Origin: Telopea speciosissima
Lineage: Eukaryota > Streptophyta > Magnoliopsida > Proteales > Proteaceae
Length of the DNA stretch: 64,000 nucleotides
NCBI RefSeq assembly: GCF_018873765.1
Contig: NC_057916.1
Coordinates: forward strand, 30,975,501-31,039,500
Reading direction: 5' to 3'
Within the stretch, counting starts at the first letter, position 1. Every line of letters begins with the position of its first letter. This document shows positions 21,102 through 32,328 of this stretch, piece by piece. A model generated the notes under the pieces. The model saw only the letters and a program-made list of their open reading frames with translations. It ran no database searches and was not told where the DNA came from. The position numbers were made by a program, and so were the translations under genes.

Positions 21102-21425
21102 TGTTAACAAAACAGGAATTTCGTGAATGGCTTGAATGATCAATGAGATCAGTCAAGCTCTCTATTTGTAATAATAATAATAAAAGAGATTACAAAGGAA
21201 AACACTGTTCACAATACTATTCACGACACAGCCCAAATTACTCTCTATTTATAATAATAATAATAAAAGAGATTACAAGGGAAACACTGTTCACGATAGT
21301 ATTCACGACACTGTTCACTGTTCACGTGAACAGTGTCAACCCAAATTACAATCCTACCCTTGTTCAAAAGTACATAAATAAAAAACCAAAAATACCCTTA
21401 TAATATCGGGTAACACATCTCAACA
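21102..21425 (-). repeat. Copia-1 3' LTR with internal duplication
   Basis: The LTR runs TGTTGAGATGTGTTACC...TTTTGTTAACA on the minus strand. It is about 100 bp longer than its partner because a segment starting CTCTATTTATAATAATAATA and containing CACTGTTCAC words is present twice in tandem (from 21163 and from 21241). The adjacent purine tract on the minus strand (21441-21426) reads TTGAGGGGGAG and primes plus-strand DNA synthesis. Confidence 0.93.
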
Positions 21426-23181
21426 CTCCCCCTCAAGTTGGAGCATGGATATCACACATGCCCAACTTGACTAGACTAGGATAAAACAGCTTCCCACTCA
21501 ACCCTTTGGTGAAGACATCAGCTAGTTGATCTCCAAACTTCACAAAAGGAATACAAATCTGCCCACCCTCTAACTTCTCCTTGATGAAGTGTCTGTCAAT
21601 CTCCACATGTTTGGTACGGTCATGCTGCACTGGATTGTGGGCAATGCTAATTGTTGCTTAGTTGTCACAGTACAACATCATTGGAAGATGAACAGAACCA
21701 CGGATATCAAGGAATAAACTCTGAAGCCACAGTAACTCACATATGCCCTAGGCCATAGCACGGAATTCAGCTTCAGCACTAGATCTTGCCACAACATTTT
21801 GCTTTTTACTCCGCCATGTGACTAGATTTCCTCCAACAAAAGTACAATAACCGGAGGTAGATTTCCTGTCAGGGTTACCACCCCAGTCAACATCTGTGTA
21901 AGCCTCAATGCGGAGATGGTCATGAGGAGACAAAAGGATCCCCTTTGCTGGAGCTGACTTCAAGTAATGGAGAATACGAATAACAGCAGCCATGTGAGTG
22001 GAATAAGGATCATGCATGAACTGGCTCACAAGACTCACAGCAAAGGCAATATCTGGCCTGGTGTGGGAGAGATAAATCAGCTTGCCCACCAATCGTTGAT
22101 ATCTGCCCTTATCAACAGGTTCACCATCCTTCTCTTGTAGATGGGTAGTAGCTTCCAAGGGAGTGTCACAAGGATGACAACCAGGCAAACCAGTCTCTGA
22201 TAGTAAATCTAGAACATACTTTCTCTGGGAGAGAAAGATGTCTTTTGGAGAACGGGCAACTTCAATCCCAAGAAAATATCTTAGCTGTCCTAGATCATTT
22301 ATGTCAAATTCCCGTCCCAAGAAAGCCTTCAGGTGAGAAACTTCATCTGTATCATTACCAGTCACAACTATGTCATCAACATAAACTATGAGAAGAATGA
22401 CCTTTTCTCCCTTTCGCTTGATGAACAGAGTGTGATCAGCATAACTCTGTTTGTATCCACAGGAGACAATGGCTTTATGAAACCTACCAAACCACGCCCG
22501 TGGAGATTGCTTCAACCCATAGAGTGCCCTTTTGAGCCTACAAACTTTCCTATGGGTCTTGTCAGAGGAAGAACCCGAAGGAACATCCATATAAACCTCC
22601 TCTTCCAACTCCCCATGAAGAAATGCATTTTTTACATCCAACTGCTGTAGGTCCCAGCCAAAGTTGACAGCACAAGACTGTAAGACCCGGACAGTGTTCA
22701 ACTTCGCAACAGGGGCAAAAGTCTCCTAGTAGTCTATCCCATAAGTCCGAGTGAAGCCTCTGGCCACAAGCCTAGCTTTATATCTATCCACTGTTCCATC
22801 TGGCTTCTGCTTGACAACAAATACCCATTTGCACCCGACTGGTTTCTTACCCGAAGGAAGAACAACTAGCTCCCATGTCTCATTTTTAAGTAAGGCCATC
22901 ATTTCTTCCATCATGGCTGCTTTCCACTTTGGATCTGCAATCGCCTCCTGCCATTTCTGAGGAATAGAAACAGAAGAAAGAGAAGAAACAAATGCACGAT
23001 AGGAAGGAGATAAAGCATCATAGGAAACAACATTGGAGATGGGGTGTTGGGTGCATGACCTAACGCCTTTACGAAAAGCGATAGGCAAGTCAAGGGAAGG
23101 ATCCTTACCAGATGATGTAGTAGGGTCTGGATCTGGATCAAGTGCAGACGATTGTGGAGGTGGTATGGTGGTGGTGGTAGT

Positions 23182-23507
23182 CATAGTACTAAAACTCGCG
23201 AAATTTCGGTCGAGATATCGAATATTTCGATTATCTCGACCTGTCTGAAACGAAATGCAAGTTCGATATGAAAAAATGCAATATTTCGAATATTTCGGAA
23301 ATTTCATCGAAATTTCGGTCATCTCGTTTCGGAAATCTCGGTAATTTCGGTCATCTCGTTTCGAAAATTTCGGAAATCTCGGACATTTTTGGCATTTTAC
23401 ACCCACAGAAAAATACCATATTTCAACCGAGATTTCGACGAAATTTCGATATCTCGGAAATTTCGGTCAGACCGAAACACCGAAACGAAACGAGATTTAG
23501 TACCATG
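23182..23507. mobile_element. hAT-like MITE (CGAAATTTCG words) inside Copia-1 pol
   Basis: Perfect 8-bp repeats GTGGTAGT at 23174-23181 and 23508-23515 flank a 326-bp insert. Its ends CATAGTACTAAA and TTTAGTACCATG are inverted. The interior is almost wholly made of CGAAATTTCG, TTTCGGTC and TCTCGG words. The copia reading frame resumes on both sides, so insertion postdates Copia-1. Confidence 0.85.
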
Positions 23508-23908
23508 GTGGTAGTCTCAACTTGTCCTGTGCGCTCCCGGGTATATACCTTATCAACAGGGATTTGACTGACTGGTCTACGTTCCCCCTGAATAGGTGCC
23601 ACTATAGGAGCTGAAGTTACAGAGGGCTCCCCCTGAATAGAAGCCGGAAGAATAGCAGACACATCTTCAAGACCCTGATCCTGCTTCCCCTGAAGAGGTG
23701 TCTGGGAATAATATGACAAGGACTCATGGAAGACAATATCCACAGAGACAAAAGTACGACGAGAAGGTGGATGGTAACACTTGTATCCTTTCTGGGTCGC
23801 AGAATAGCCCAGAAAAATACACCGAATGCTCCGTGGATCAAATTTCCCATGAGGATGATGATTGCAGACATAGCAAACACAACCAAAAACTTTGGGGGGA
23901 ACCACAAA

Positions 23909-24356
23909 CATAGTTGTCATGGCGCCGCCATGGCGTCCTGGCGCTGGAGAGGGTTGCATGGCGACCTATGCCATAGCGTCCCTCTTTGATTTCTTCTTCC
24001 TGTCTCTCTTTCCCTCTTCGATTTCTTCTTCCTGTCTTCGATTTCTTCTTCCCTCTTCGATTTCTTCTTTCCCTCTTCAATATCTTTCGATTTCTTCTTT
24101 CCCTCTTCAATTTCTTCTTCGATTTCTTCTTCCTGTCTTCTTTCCCTCTTCGATTTCTAAATTTTCTTCTTAAAACTTGAGAAACAATAGAGAAAAAATA
24201 AAACATGGCTTGAGTATACATCTATTAACACATTAAAAATAGAGAAAATAAAAAATAAAACATGGTCGACATGCTCGCCATGGCGGGCGACATGTCGATA
24301 TATCGACGTGACACCCCTCCACCGACTTGGATCGCCGTAACGCCGTGACAACTATG
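23909..24356. mobile_element. hAT-like MITE (GGCG words) inside Copia-1 integrase region
   Basis: Perfect 8-bp repeats ACCACAAA at 23901-23908 and 24357-24364 flank a 448-bp insert. Its ends CATAGTTGTCATGGCG and CGCCGTGACAACTATG form a 16-bp inverted repeat with one mismatch. Next to the ends it has ATGGCG and GGCGCC words. The core (about 23978-24165) is a TTCGATTTCTTCTTCC-type minisatellite. It splits the integrase-to-RT region of Copia-1. Confidence 0.88.
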
Positions 24357-27113
24357 ACCACAAAGGAGGAGGAACCCTGGAGGAGATCAAAAGGGGAACG
24401 TCCATCAAGGACACGGGTAGGCACATGGTTGATGAGATAAGCAGCGGTAAGAATGGCATCACCCCAGTAGTGAGAAGGAACCTGCCGTGCAAACATAATG
24501 GCCCGGGCTACCCCAAGGAGATGTCTATTTTTCCTTTCAGCAACCCCATTATGGGCAAGTGTGTCAACACAGCTGGTCTGATGGACAATACCATGTGCAG
24601 CCAAATAAAGTTGGAACTGACCCTCCATGTACTCTTTTCCATTATTACTGCGTAAAATGCACAAGGTGGCATTGAATTGGGTCTGAACCATAAGATGAAA
24701 TAACTGAAAACAGCGGAAGACCTCACTTTTATGGCTCATCATGTACACCCAAGTGGCACGAGTATAACAATCAATAAACGAGACAAACCATCCATGACCA
24801 GAAAGGGAAGTACAACGGGTAAGGCCCCACACATCAGAATGAACCAAAGCAAAAGGAAACTCACTTCTTTTATTTAATGAAGAATAACTGGAACGAGTCT
24901 GTTTGGCCAAAACACAAGCCTCACTTAAAAACTCATTTCTATTACAATGCTTAATCAAGCTCGGAAACAAAAGAGACAAAGTACTAAGGGATGGATGATC
25001 AAGTCGGCAGTGCCAGAGATGAAGGTCAGGGGACGAGGTGGACTGTAAATGATGAGCTGTAGAGGAAGCCGAATGCAAAGTAGAAGGCTGACCCGGGTCA
25101 AGTAAGTAGAGACCACCCTGCATCTTACCACCCCCAATCGCGTGCGCCCGTCTCCGGATCTGTATGACACAATGAGAAGGGAAAAAGTGGTTTGCGATTC
25201 GGATCTCTAGTTAGACTATTAATAGAGAGAAGGTTGGTAGAAAAGGACGGAACATGCAAAACAGATTTTAATGAAAGGGTAGGTGAGCAACGTATGGAAC
25301 CCTTCCCATTAATAGGAGAAAGGGAACCATTAGCTACTTGAACACTGTCTTTGCCAGAAGATGCAGAATAAAGATGAAATACATAGGAGGAGCCAATCAT
25401 GTGGTCAGTGGCACCGGAATCTATAATCCAAGGACTAGATACAGCCGATGCACATAGACTACTGACTAGAGTACCTGAGGCAAAATTAGAACCAGGAGGG
25501 GCTGCAGGTGTAGATGCCGTAGTGGAGGCAGCGGAAGAGGCCTGTAGCATGCGATAGAAAGCTAGAAGCTCATCTTGAGTAAGCCCAATGTCAGATGAAG
25601 GGGCAGCAGCAGCAGTAGTAGGAGAATCAGCCATATGAGCCTTGGGCTTAAACTTCCCACGGGCTTTCTTTTCCTCAAAATCAGCAGGCTTCCCATGAAG
25701 CTTCCAGCATTGAGCCTTAGTATGATAGAGCCTGTTGCAGTGTTCACACTTGACAGGAGCTTTAGGGACAGCAGTACCACCATCAGTAGTGGTAAGAGAA
25801 GGAGTACTGGAAACAACTTGCAAGGCGGAGCGATCAACAGTAGAGGAATGCAGCATAGCAGCCCGACGAGATTCCTCATTATGAACCAAGGCAAAGGCCT
25901 GCTCCAGGGATGGAAAAGGGGACTGCCCAAGTACTTGCACCCGAATAGAGGATCAAACTCCATATTTAGTCAGCCAAAAAATCATAAACACGTATTTTGT
26001 CAACGTGTTTGCGATAGGCAGCCGGATCGAGTGATAGAGGGCGATAGTCGGAGTAATGATCCAATTGCTGCCACATGTTCTTGAGGGCAGCATAGTATTT
26101 GGAGACAGAGAGCTCCTGTTGGGTAGTGGCATTAGCCTTCTTTCTAATCTCATAGACCTGCGCATCATTCCCCGTGCGACCATAAGTCTCTTTGGCACCA
26201 TTCCAGATAGTATGGGTAGTGTCCAGTAGAAGAAAATTGTCTGAGATATCCCCTTGCATAGAATGGATCAAGTAGGACATCACCATCGCATCATTCGATA
26301 ACCACTTGTTGAGTGAGAACCCTCTTCCCTTGGTTTAGTTGTTGTCCCAAGAAGATGGCCGGTGAGGCCACGGCCAGCCATGTCAAATAGGTAGACCGAG
26401 ACCACTTCGGTAGTTAGAGCCATCAAGTTTGATTGGGGCAGCAAGGGGAAGAAAATCAGTCCGGGGCTGGCCATACATGCCGAAGAGGCCGAAGAAGAAT
26501 CTGAACCAGATCATTGCACAGGTAACCAATCTTCAATGAAGCGAACAAACAGCCAAAAAATATCCAAAAAATTTTGAAATCGACCCCCAATAGAAAAGGG
26601 CTGTATTGGAGCAAAAAATCTCAGATATGTAGGCTGGGAATGATGTCGAATGAAGGCAACAAGGGTGCCAATCAGATGCAAAAGAATCAAGCAGCCCAAC
26701 CCCAAGATCGATTAATGTCGGGGTTTTGAAAAAACCCCGAGAAGAGAGATCGATAAGGGGGTGGGGTCTTCAACCAATCTGATGAAGTGAATAGGGGCTG
26801 AGAACAATATCAAATAAAGATCCCACAATAGAAGATGCAGCCGAAACAGATGTAGAGCCCGATCTCCAAAAAAATAGGAATCTTCAAATCGCAAAGCAGT
26901 GCTTGACTCCACTCGATCAAAAAAAGAGGCATAAAAAGGAGGTATATTGGGGCAGCAGCTAGATCATTACGATCACCTCGGTGTAGCTTGCCTAATGGGA
27001 GAAGAAGAACCAAAAGAAAGGAAGAAAGAAGAAGGAAGAAGCTCGATGGAGGGAAGGAGAAAAAAATCGAAGGGAGGGAGGTGGGTTTTGAAAACCTAGA
27101 TCAAAGTGTATTT

Positions 27114-27126
27114 GGCTCTGATGCCA
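27114..27126 (-). promoter_or_regulatory. Copia-1 primer-binding site
   Basis: On the minus strand TGGCATCAGAGCC follows directly after the LTR. It differs by one base from TGGTATCAGAGC, the usual plant copia site matching the 3' end of initiator methionine tRNA. Confidence 0.9.
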
Positions 27127-27351
27127 TGTTAACAAAACAGGAATTTCGTGAATGGCTTGAATGATCAATGAGATCAGTCAAGCTCTCTATTTATAATAAT
27201 AATAATAAAAGAGATTACAAAGGGAAACACTATTCACGACACTGTTCACGTGAACAGTGTCACAACCCAAATTACAATCCTACCCTTGTTCAAAAGTACA
27301 TAAATAAAAAACCAAAAATACCCTTATAATATCGGGTAACACATCTCAACA
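27127..27351 (-). repeat. Copia-1 5' LTR
   Basis: This 225-bp LTR matches 21102-21425 apart from scattered changes and the lack of the internal duplication. It ends TGTTAACA beside the primer-binding site and starts TGTTGAGATG. A palindrome-like CACTGTTCACGTGAACAGTG lies at its centre. Confidence 0.93.
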
Positions 27352-27631
27352 GATAGATTACTTAATTGAGACCAAGTTGGGTCTTATTTCATTTCACTGA
27401 ATTTGTGTTGCTACAGGCCACCATGAAAAAAGACAAGGCAGTTTGAGTCATGCAATCGTTTATTGATTAATCTGACAAATGTCTAGAAACAACAATCAGA
27501 TGACCGAATTCTGAAAGGAAGAGGAGCTTTAAATCCAAAGACAGGGAGACCCAAAAGCTTGATGTTAGTACAAGACATCAATGAGGTTCAACAAGAGTAT
27601 ACTTATAGATATTTGTGATTAAGTTTAACAT

Positions 27632-29124
27632 TACAACTACAACAACAACAACAACAGCAAACTTCGGCTACATGGATCTAAAAAAAAAGTGGGTAAAACT
27701 GAGGACTAGACAAAATAAGGGAATGAAGAGATAGAAAATGAGGGAAGGGAAATGAGATGAGAAGGAAAATTGGAAAATGACAAATGAATGATGTAAAACA
27801 AAAAGAAAAGTGAAAGATAAAAGTAAGAGGAAAGCGGCACAGCCCAGCAAGTCAAGAGAATCTCAGCTAAATAGGGCCTGCTACATGGATTCTTGCCCTC
27901 TAATAGGCTCTATCCGAGGTCATACCTGGTACAAGACCTAGACTATGCATGTCCTTCCTCACAACTTCTCCTATGGTCATTTTAGGCCTACCCCTCGCTC
28001 TTTTAGCTCCTTCAATCGAAATCAAATCACTCCTCCTCACTGGGGCATCCCTAGGCCTCCGTTGAACATGACCATACCATCTTAAACAACTCTCTTGGAG
28101 CTTGTCATTGATCGGAGCAACTCCCAAGTCAGCTCTAATACGATCATTCCTTACTTTATCCTTCCTTGTTTTTCCACACATCCATCTTAACATCCTCATC
28201 TCTGACACACATAGCTTCTCAATATGACACTTCTTAACTGCCCAACATTTTGCCCCATACATCATAGCCGGTCGTACAACAGTCCTATAGAACTTTCCTT
28301 TAAGCTTTAAAAGAATACATCGGTCACAAAACACTATGGATGCACCTCTCCACTTTATCCATCCCACTTTGATTCTGTGTGAAACATCACCTTCTATGTC
28401 ACCTTCTTTATTAATGATTGACCCCAAATATCTAAAATAGTCACTTTGTGGTATCTCTCTTTCCTCAATTCGCACCATGTCAATATCCATCATAGTGTGA
28501 CTAAAATTACACATTATATACACTGTCTTCGTTCTGCTAATCTTAAAACCTCATGTTTCCAAGATTGATCTCCAAAGCTCTAACTTAGCGTTAATCCCTA
28601 CTTCTGTCTCATCCACCAAAACGATATCATCAGCAAAGAGCATGCACCACAAGACCTCGTCTTGAATGCTCTTGGTTAGGTTGTCTATGATAAGCGCAAA
28701 AAGATAAGGGCTTAAGGTTGATCCTTGATGTAGCCCAATCGCAATTGAGAATTCCTTACTCTGACCTCCCACAGATCTCACACTAATCATCACGTCCTCG
28801 TACATATCTTTTATTACATCCACATATTCACTCGAAACCCCTCTCTTCACTAGAACATGACGGATTAAATCTCTAGGGACTCGGTCATAGGCTTTTTCCA
28901 GGTCAATAAAGACCATATGGAGAAACTTCTTGCTATCTCTATATCTTTCAATGAGCCTCCTCAATAAGTAGATGGCTTCTGTCGTGGATCTATATGCCAA
29001 AAGCTTTATGCTTCTATAGTTATTGCAGCATTGGATATCACCATTATTTTGGTAGATCAGGACTGCGATGCTTCTCCTCCACCCATCTGACATCTTGCTT
29101 TAGTCTGTATCATGCTTTCTCCCT
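27632..29124 (-). mobile_element. RTE-type LINE, 5'-truncated with internal deletion
   Basis: The minus strand encodes RT blocks NYRSIKLL, STTEAIYLLRRLIERYR, FIDLEKAYDRVPRDL and MLFADDIVLVDET, then FRYLGSIINKEGDIEGD, CGKTRKDKVRNDRIRADLGV and the C-terminal RARGRPKMTIGEVVRKDMHS. NYRSIKLL is joined directly to AYRSTTEA, omitting roughly 30 residues that lie between these blocks in RTE elements. A frame break occurs near 28540. The 3' end carries a (GTT)n tail at about 27640-27656 (plus strand CAACAACAACAACAACA). Flanks TTTAACAT at 27624-27631 and 29125-29132 may be the target duplication. Confidence 0.85.
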
Positions 29125-29767
29125 TTTAACATACCTATTACCTCTGGGAAAAGTATTATTTTTACAAATTTACCATTCTACATGCTTTCAATATGCTTAA
29201 ATGCCGAACATTATCAGAGAATGGAGGGTCTAGAGGAAACATCAGTCTTTCAATTCAATGATAGGTCAAACCATGAACAATGTATATGCACGAAAATGCT
29301 AATTGTACTTGAGACTGAAGTATTTGGGGGCATGCAGTAAATGATATTTCATGTTATCAATGCATTTTGTGAATGATCTTCATAAGCATCTCTTTAAGGC
29401 AATTTCCTCATTGTATTTATTTTTAGCATGATTGGAATATTTTTGTCCTCATCTTTCCACCCAACCATCCCAAATCAAATTGAACAAAGGTAAAAGTTAA
29501 AAGGAAATCTAGATATCAAATCAGACACAATATTTTAATGGCAGCCTCATGTATGGCTCACTTTTGTCAGTCACATTTGCACAACAGACAGCTCATGCCA
29601 ATAAATGGTCAGGTAAGATTGCAAGAGCACCAACTAGATTCTGTAGGGATACATGTGATTTGCACACCTTACATTTTCCCCACTTTTCATTCGCAAGTAG
29701 AATCCCTATAAGAGTATTATTGTTTGATTTGTTTCCACAAGAGTTCTAATAAGCACCCTGGCGAGGA

Positions 29768-32328
29768 TCAAAGCAAATGGAATGAACATATATTATTCTC
29801 AAGTTGCCCCCAACATTTCCTCTTCTTTTTTATAATAACCCTATTTAATCGCTCTATCACTCTATGATATGGACAGTTTGGTAACAGTGATGGGGATGGT
29901 GGAGCGATAACTGGTGGTGGTGGTGGTGGTTGTGGTATTTCAGGTTTAGTACTCTTCAGACAGGTAAAATAGGCACCCAAAAATGGTGGAATCAAAACCC
30001 CAAATTTACCAACCCTATGTGGCAATATCTACTAAAAAGGTAAAAACATACAAAACATGGAATAGATGCTCTATTTCAAGACTAAAGCATTACCTCCTGG
30101 CAGGTTTTCTGGTGTGTTGCCAAAAGTTCATTATACTTTGTCTGCAGATCTGACATTTCAGCTTGTAGTATTTCATATTCAGGAACAGTTGGACCGCCTA
30201 ATTTGTGCTGAATGAACCTATCACACAGAAAGAGGAATGTTGTTAGGAAACAAGTAACCATTATTATATAACTGCATTGGAAGAGCAGGTGATCTAATTC
30301 CTTTTTTTTTTTTGGGGGGGGGGGGGGGGGGGAAGGGGTTGTGGAGAATGTTTTCCCAACATGGAAATTGGACAACAACCATTTGTTACATGAAGCATAT
30401 CATTTGTTATTTTATAGTTTTGCAACGCTTCGTTTTAAAGTCTATCAAGTCATGTGTATACATTTTTCAAATCTCTGACAATGAAAAGCTTTACAGAATA
30501 ATAAATGTAAATTGAGTTATCAACCCGGGGGGGGGGGGGAATACAAACTGTATTCAAGATTTAAATAAGATTTAAATAGTTTCAAAAGAACTTACTCAAT
30601 TGCTGAGGAAGGTTTGTCGTTCTGCTCATATAATGCAACAAGTACTACAAAAAATCCACAGCAAAAAATAGTTAACACCTAACTTGCATCATATGCTGAA
30701 CTATCACAAATTTAGACACCTACAGATTAGAATGAGAGAGAGAGGAATACCTTTGGTGAGGGCATCAAGCACTCCACTGGACTCGAGATACTTCCTAAAA
30801 GCTTCCTTCTTGGCTTCCTTGTCCTGCATGGAAAATTAATTAATACCAAGAATAAAGAGTCTGCGACTAAAATCGAAAAGTGACCACCTATCTTTTGTAG
30901 AATACCACATAATGGTCATTGCTAGAGCTTTATTTATCCACCATATGGGTTGGACAAGGAACCTTATTTTCCAATCCCTTCCATCTAAGGCCAGAACTTT
31001 CTTTATGCTATTATGCTTTGAATACTTTCTCAGTACCAAATCTTTTCAGCCCCTTAAGGAATTTTTCAGCCCTATCCATATTCTCTTAAATCAATCAATC
31101 TGTACTAAAGGGCCCCTTAAGTCTTAATTTCAAGCATCAGATGTATGCATGCATACATCCTCAGCTGTCTAGTCAAACAACAATTTACAAGTTTCATTTC
31201 TTTAATCACACACACCCAATGAGCATTGCCAGGTTCAACCTTTGTTAAACCCTCTGCTTCAACCTCTTTAAATATGAATAACACAATACTCCACAGGAAA
31301 CAAACACATCTCTTTAACTGACCACACAGAAAGCTCTTAATCCTCTGATCTTGAAGCCTGGTATTAACTTATGAACGTAACTCATTTCTTAAGTGTCTTA
31401 GAATTAACTACCTACACGACTTCAACCAATTCCACCCCAACTAGTTCTATGTTTCTGACTGGAAAAGGCAGCAGTTTTCACACCCAAATTCAGTATCAAT
31501 AGTCCACAATATGGCCTCTATGCCAGTTGCATTGAGTGCCATTTCAACCATAATCGCAATCTAAACATTTCCCTAAACCAAGAAACATCTTCCTTGTACC
31601 TGAACCTAAGTAAATTGGTTAGAAAATAATGGATAAAATTGTAACTATACAGAGACTCCATGTTATGCTTCATACAATGAATAATGTGGAGCCTCTAAGG
31701 AGGCTATTATGGTTTATTTCACCCAACAATGAAAAAGGCCAAACTACAGTTACTCAAGTGGGTATGCAGAGGCCCTTGTGAATAAATTACGCTGGTTTCA
31801 GTGATTTGAATGAAAAATGATAAAAGGTAATCCTCCAGTATTCTGATCCAGATACAAAATAATGACTGAAGTATGAATAGCACCCAAGACAACACACAAC
31901 ACTACTTAAAATTAAAACCACAGACGGGTAAATAAGAACCAAAATGTAGATTGCAATTAACAGACAATTAGTTTCGTCAATATTCATGGAAGGTCACACA
32001 AGTAGCAGGCTAATTAGCAGATCAGATGAAAGCAAGACCAGTGGATGAAAAGCAGTAGTGTCTGACAGCTGATGCATTTCGAGACTATCACCAGAAAAAA
32101 TACTGAGTCCGAGTAGAAGAGCCATCCACCCATTAAAAAAAAAAACTTTTTTCACCCAACTAGGAAACCCATGAAAAAATAACTTTCCTGCAATGCCTGA
32201 TTTTTTTTTTTTTTTTATCAAGGAACTAATTTATCTTCACCAGGAAATGAAAAACCAGTAGTTTCAGCAGGAAACAGAAGCATTCCATCTGTAGAAAGTG
32301 ACGGGAGATAGGTAAAAGTACTTACCAT
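29768..32328 (-). CDS. C-MYC-binding protein (MYCBP/AMY-1)-like protein, 5 exons
   Basis: Exons on the minus strand are 32328-32326 (ATG only, after a leader), 30823-30751, 30644-30596, 30217-30094 and 29953-29768. All four junctions fit splice consensus and phase. The 144-residue product has EAKKEAFRKYLESSGVLDAL, then VLVALYEQNDKPSSAIEFIQ, HKLGGP and a coiled-coil EYEILQAEMSDLQTKYNELL. This order matches animal MYCBP, a small helical and coiled-coil partner protein also conserved in plants, where its role is little known. The last exon (PQPPPPPPVIAPP, then a basic tail) is less certain. The start is the first in-frame ATG, but an out-of-frame upstream ATG followed soon by a stop is present. 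Introns hold simple repeats only. Confidence 0.82.
30302..30332 (+). repeat. T12-G19 homopolymer junction in MYCBP-like intron 3
   Basis: Twelve T are followed directly by nineteen G. A second G-run lies at about 30527-30538 in the same intron. Runs this long are prone to length error in assembly. Confidence 0.9.

Larger units (their letters stand above)
21433..26474 (-). pseudogene. Copia-1 gag-pol polyprotein, broken
   Basis: The gag part (about 26474-25700) has an UBN2-like segment and a zinc knuckle CEHCNRLYHTKAQC near 25725. The protease motif WIIDSGATDHM lies near 25420. The integrase has a HCRLDHPS pre-integrase motif and HSDVWG, but NNGKEY where a catalytic Asp is expected. The RT has YVDDIVVTGND near 22375. 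RNase H has DVDWGG and SSAEAEFRAMA. Breaks are a frameshift between gag segments, stops after GIDY, after EFRAMA and after YCDN, and the MITEs at 23182-23507 and 23909-24356. No functional polyprotein can be made. Confidence 0.93.
21102..27351 (-). mobile_element. Copia-1: Ty1/copia LTR retrotransposon with two nested MITEs
   Basis: The element has two related LTRs in direct orientation (21102-21425 and 27127-27351). A primer-binding site follows the 5' LTR and a purine tract precedes the 3' LTR. The order on the minus strand is gag, zinc knuckle, protease, integrase, RT, RNase H, which defines Ty1/copia. Five-base flanks GATGG and GATAG suggest a target duplication with one change. In-frame stops, a frameshift and two DNA-element insertions make it non-autonomous. 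Without the two MITEs and their duplicated targets it would be about 5.5 kb. Short LTRs of 225-324 bp suit small copia lineages; I do not assign one. Confidence 0.95.

Noticed and set aside
21748..23406. Possible domesticated or intact retroelement gene
   Set aside because: In-frame stops after GIDY and EFRAMA and a MITE insertion show decay; there is no sign of selection to keep the frame.
23173..23516. A 10-bp target duplication (GGTGGTAGTC) pointing to a Mutator-type insertion
   Set aside because: The 10-bp reading is possible, but the CAT(A/G)GT termini aligned with the other two elements give a consistent 8-bp duplication, so a hAT-like origin is preferred; the data do not fully settle it.
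23838..24221. Lys/Arg/Glu-rich minus-strand frame resembling a nuclear protein
   Set aside because: It is the antisense reading of the MITE minisatellite and crosses the element border into copia sequence.
21102..27351. Spaced direct repeats that might suggest a CRISPR array or duplicated control region
   Set aside because: They are the LTRs and an internal LTR duplication of Copia-1; there are no short regular spacers.
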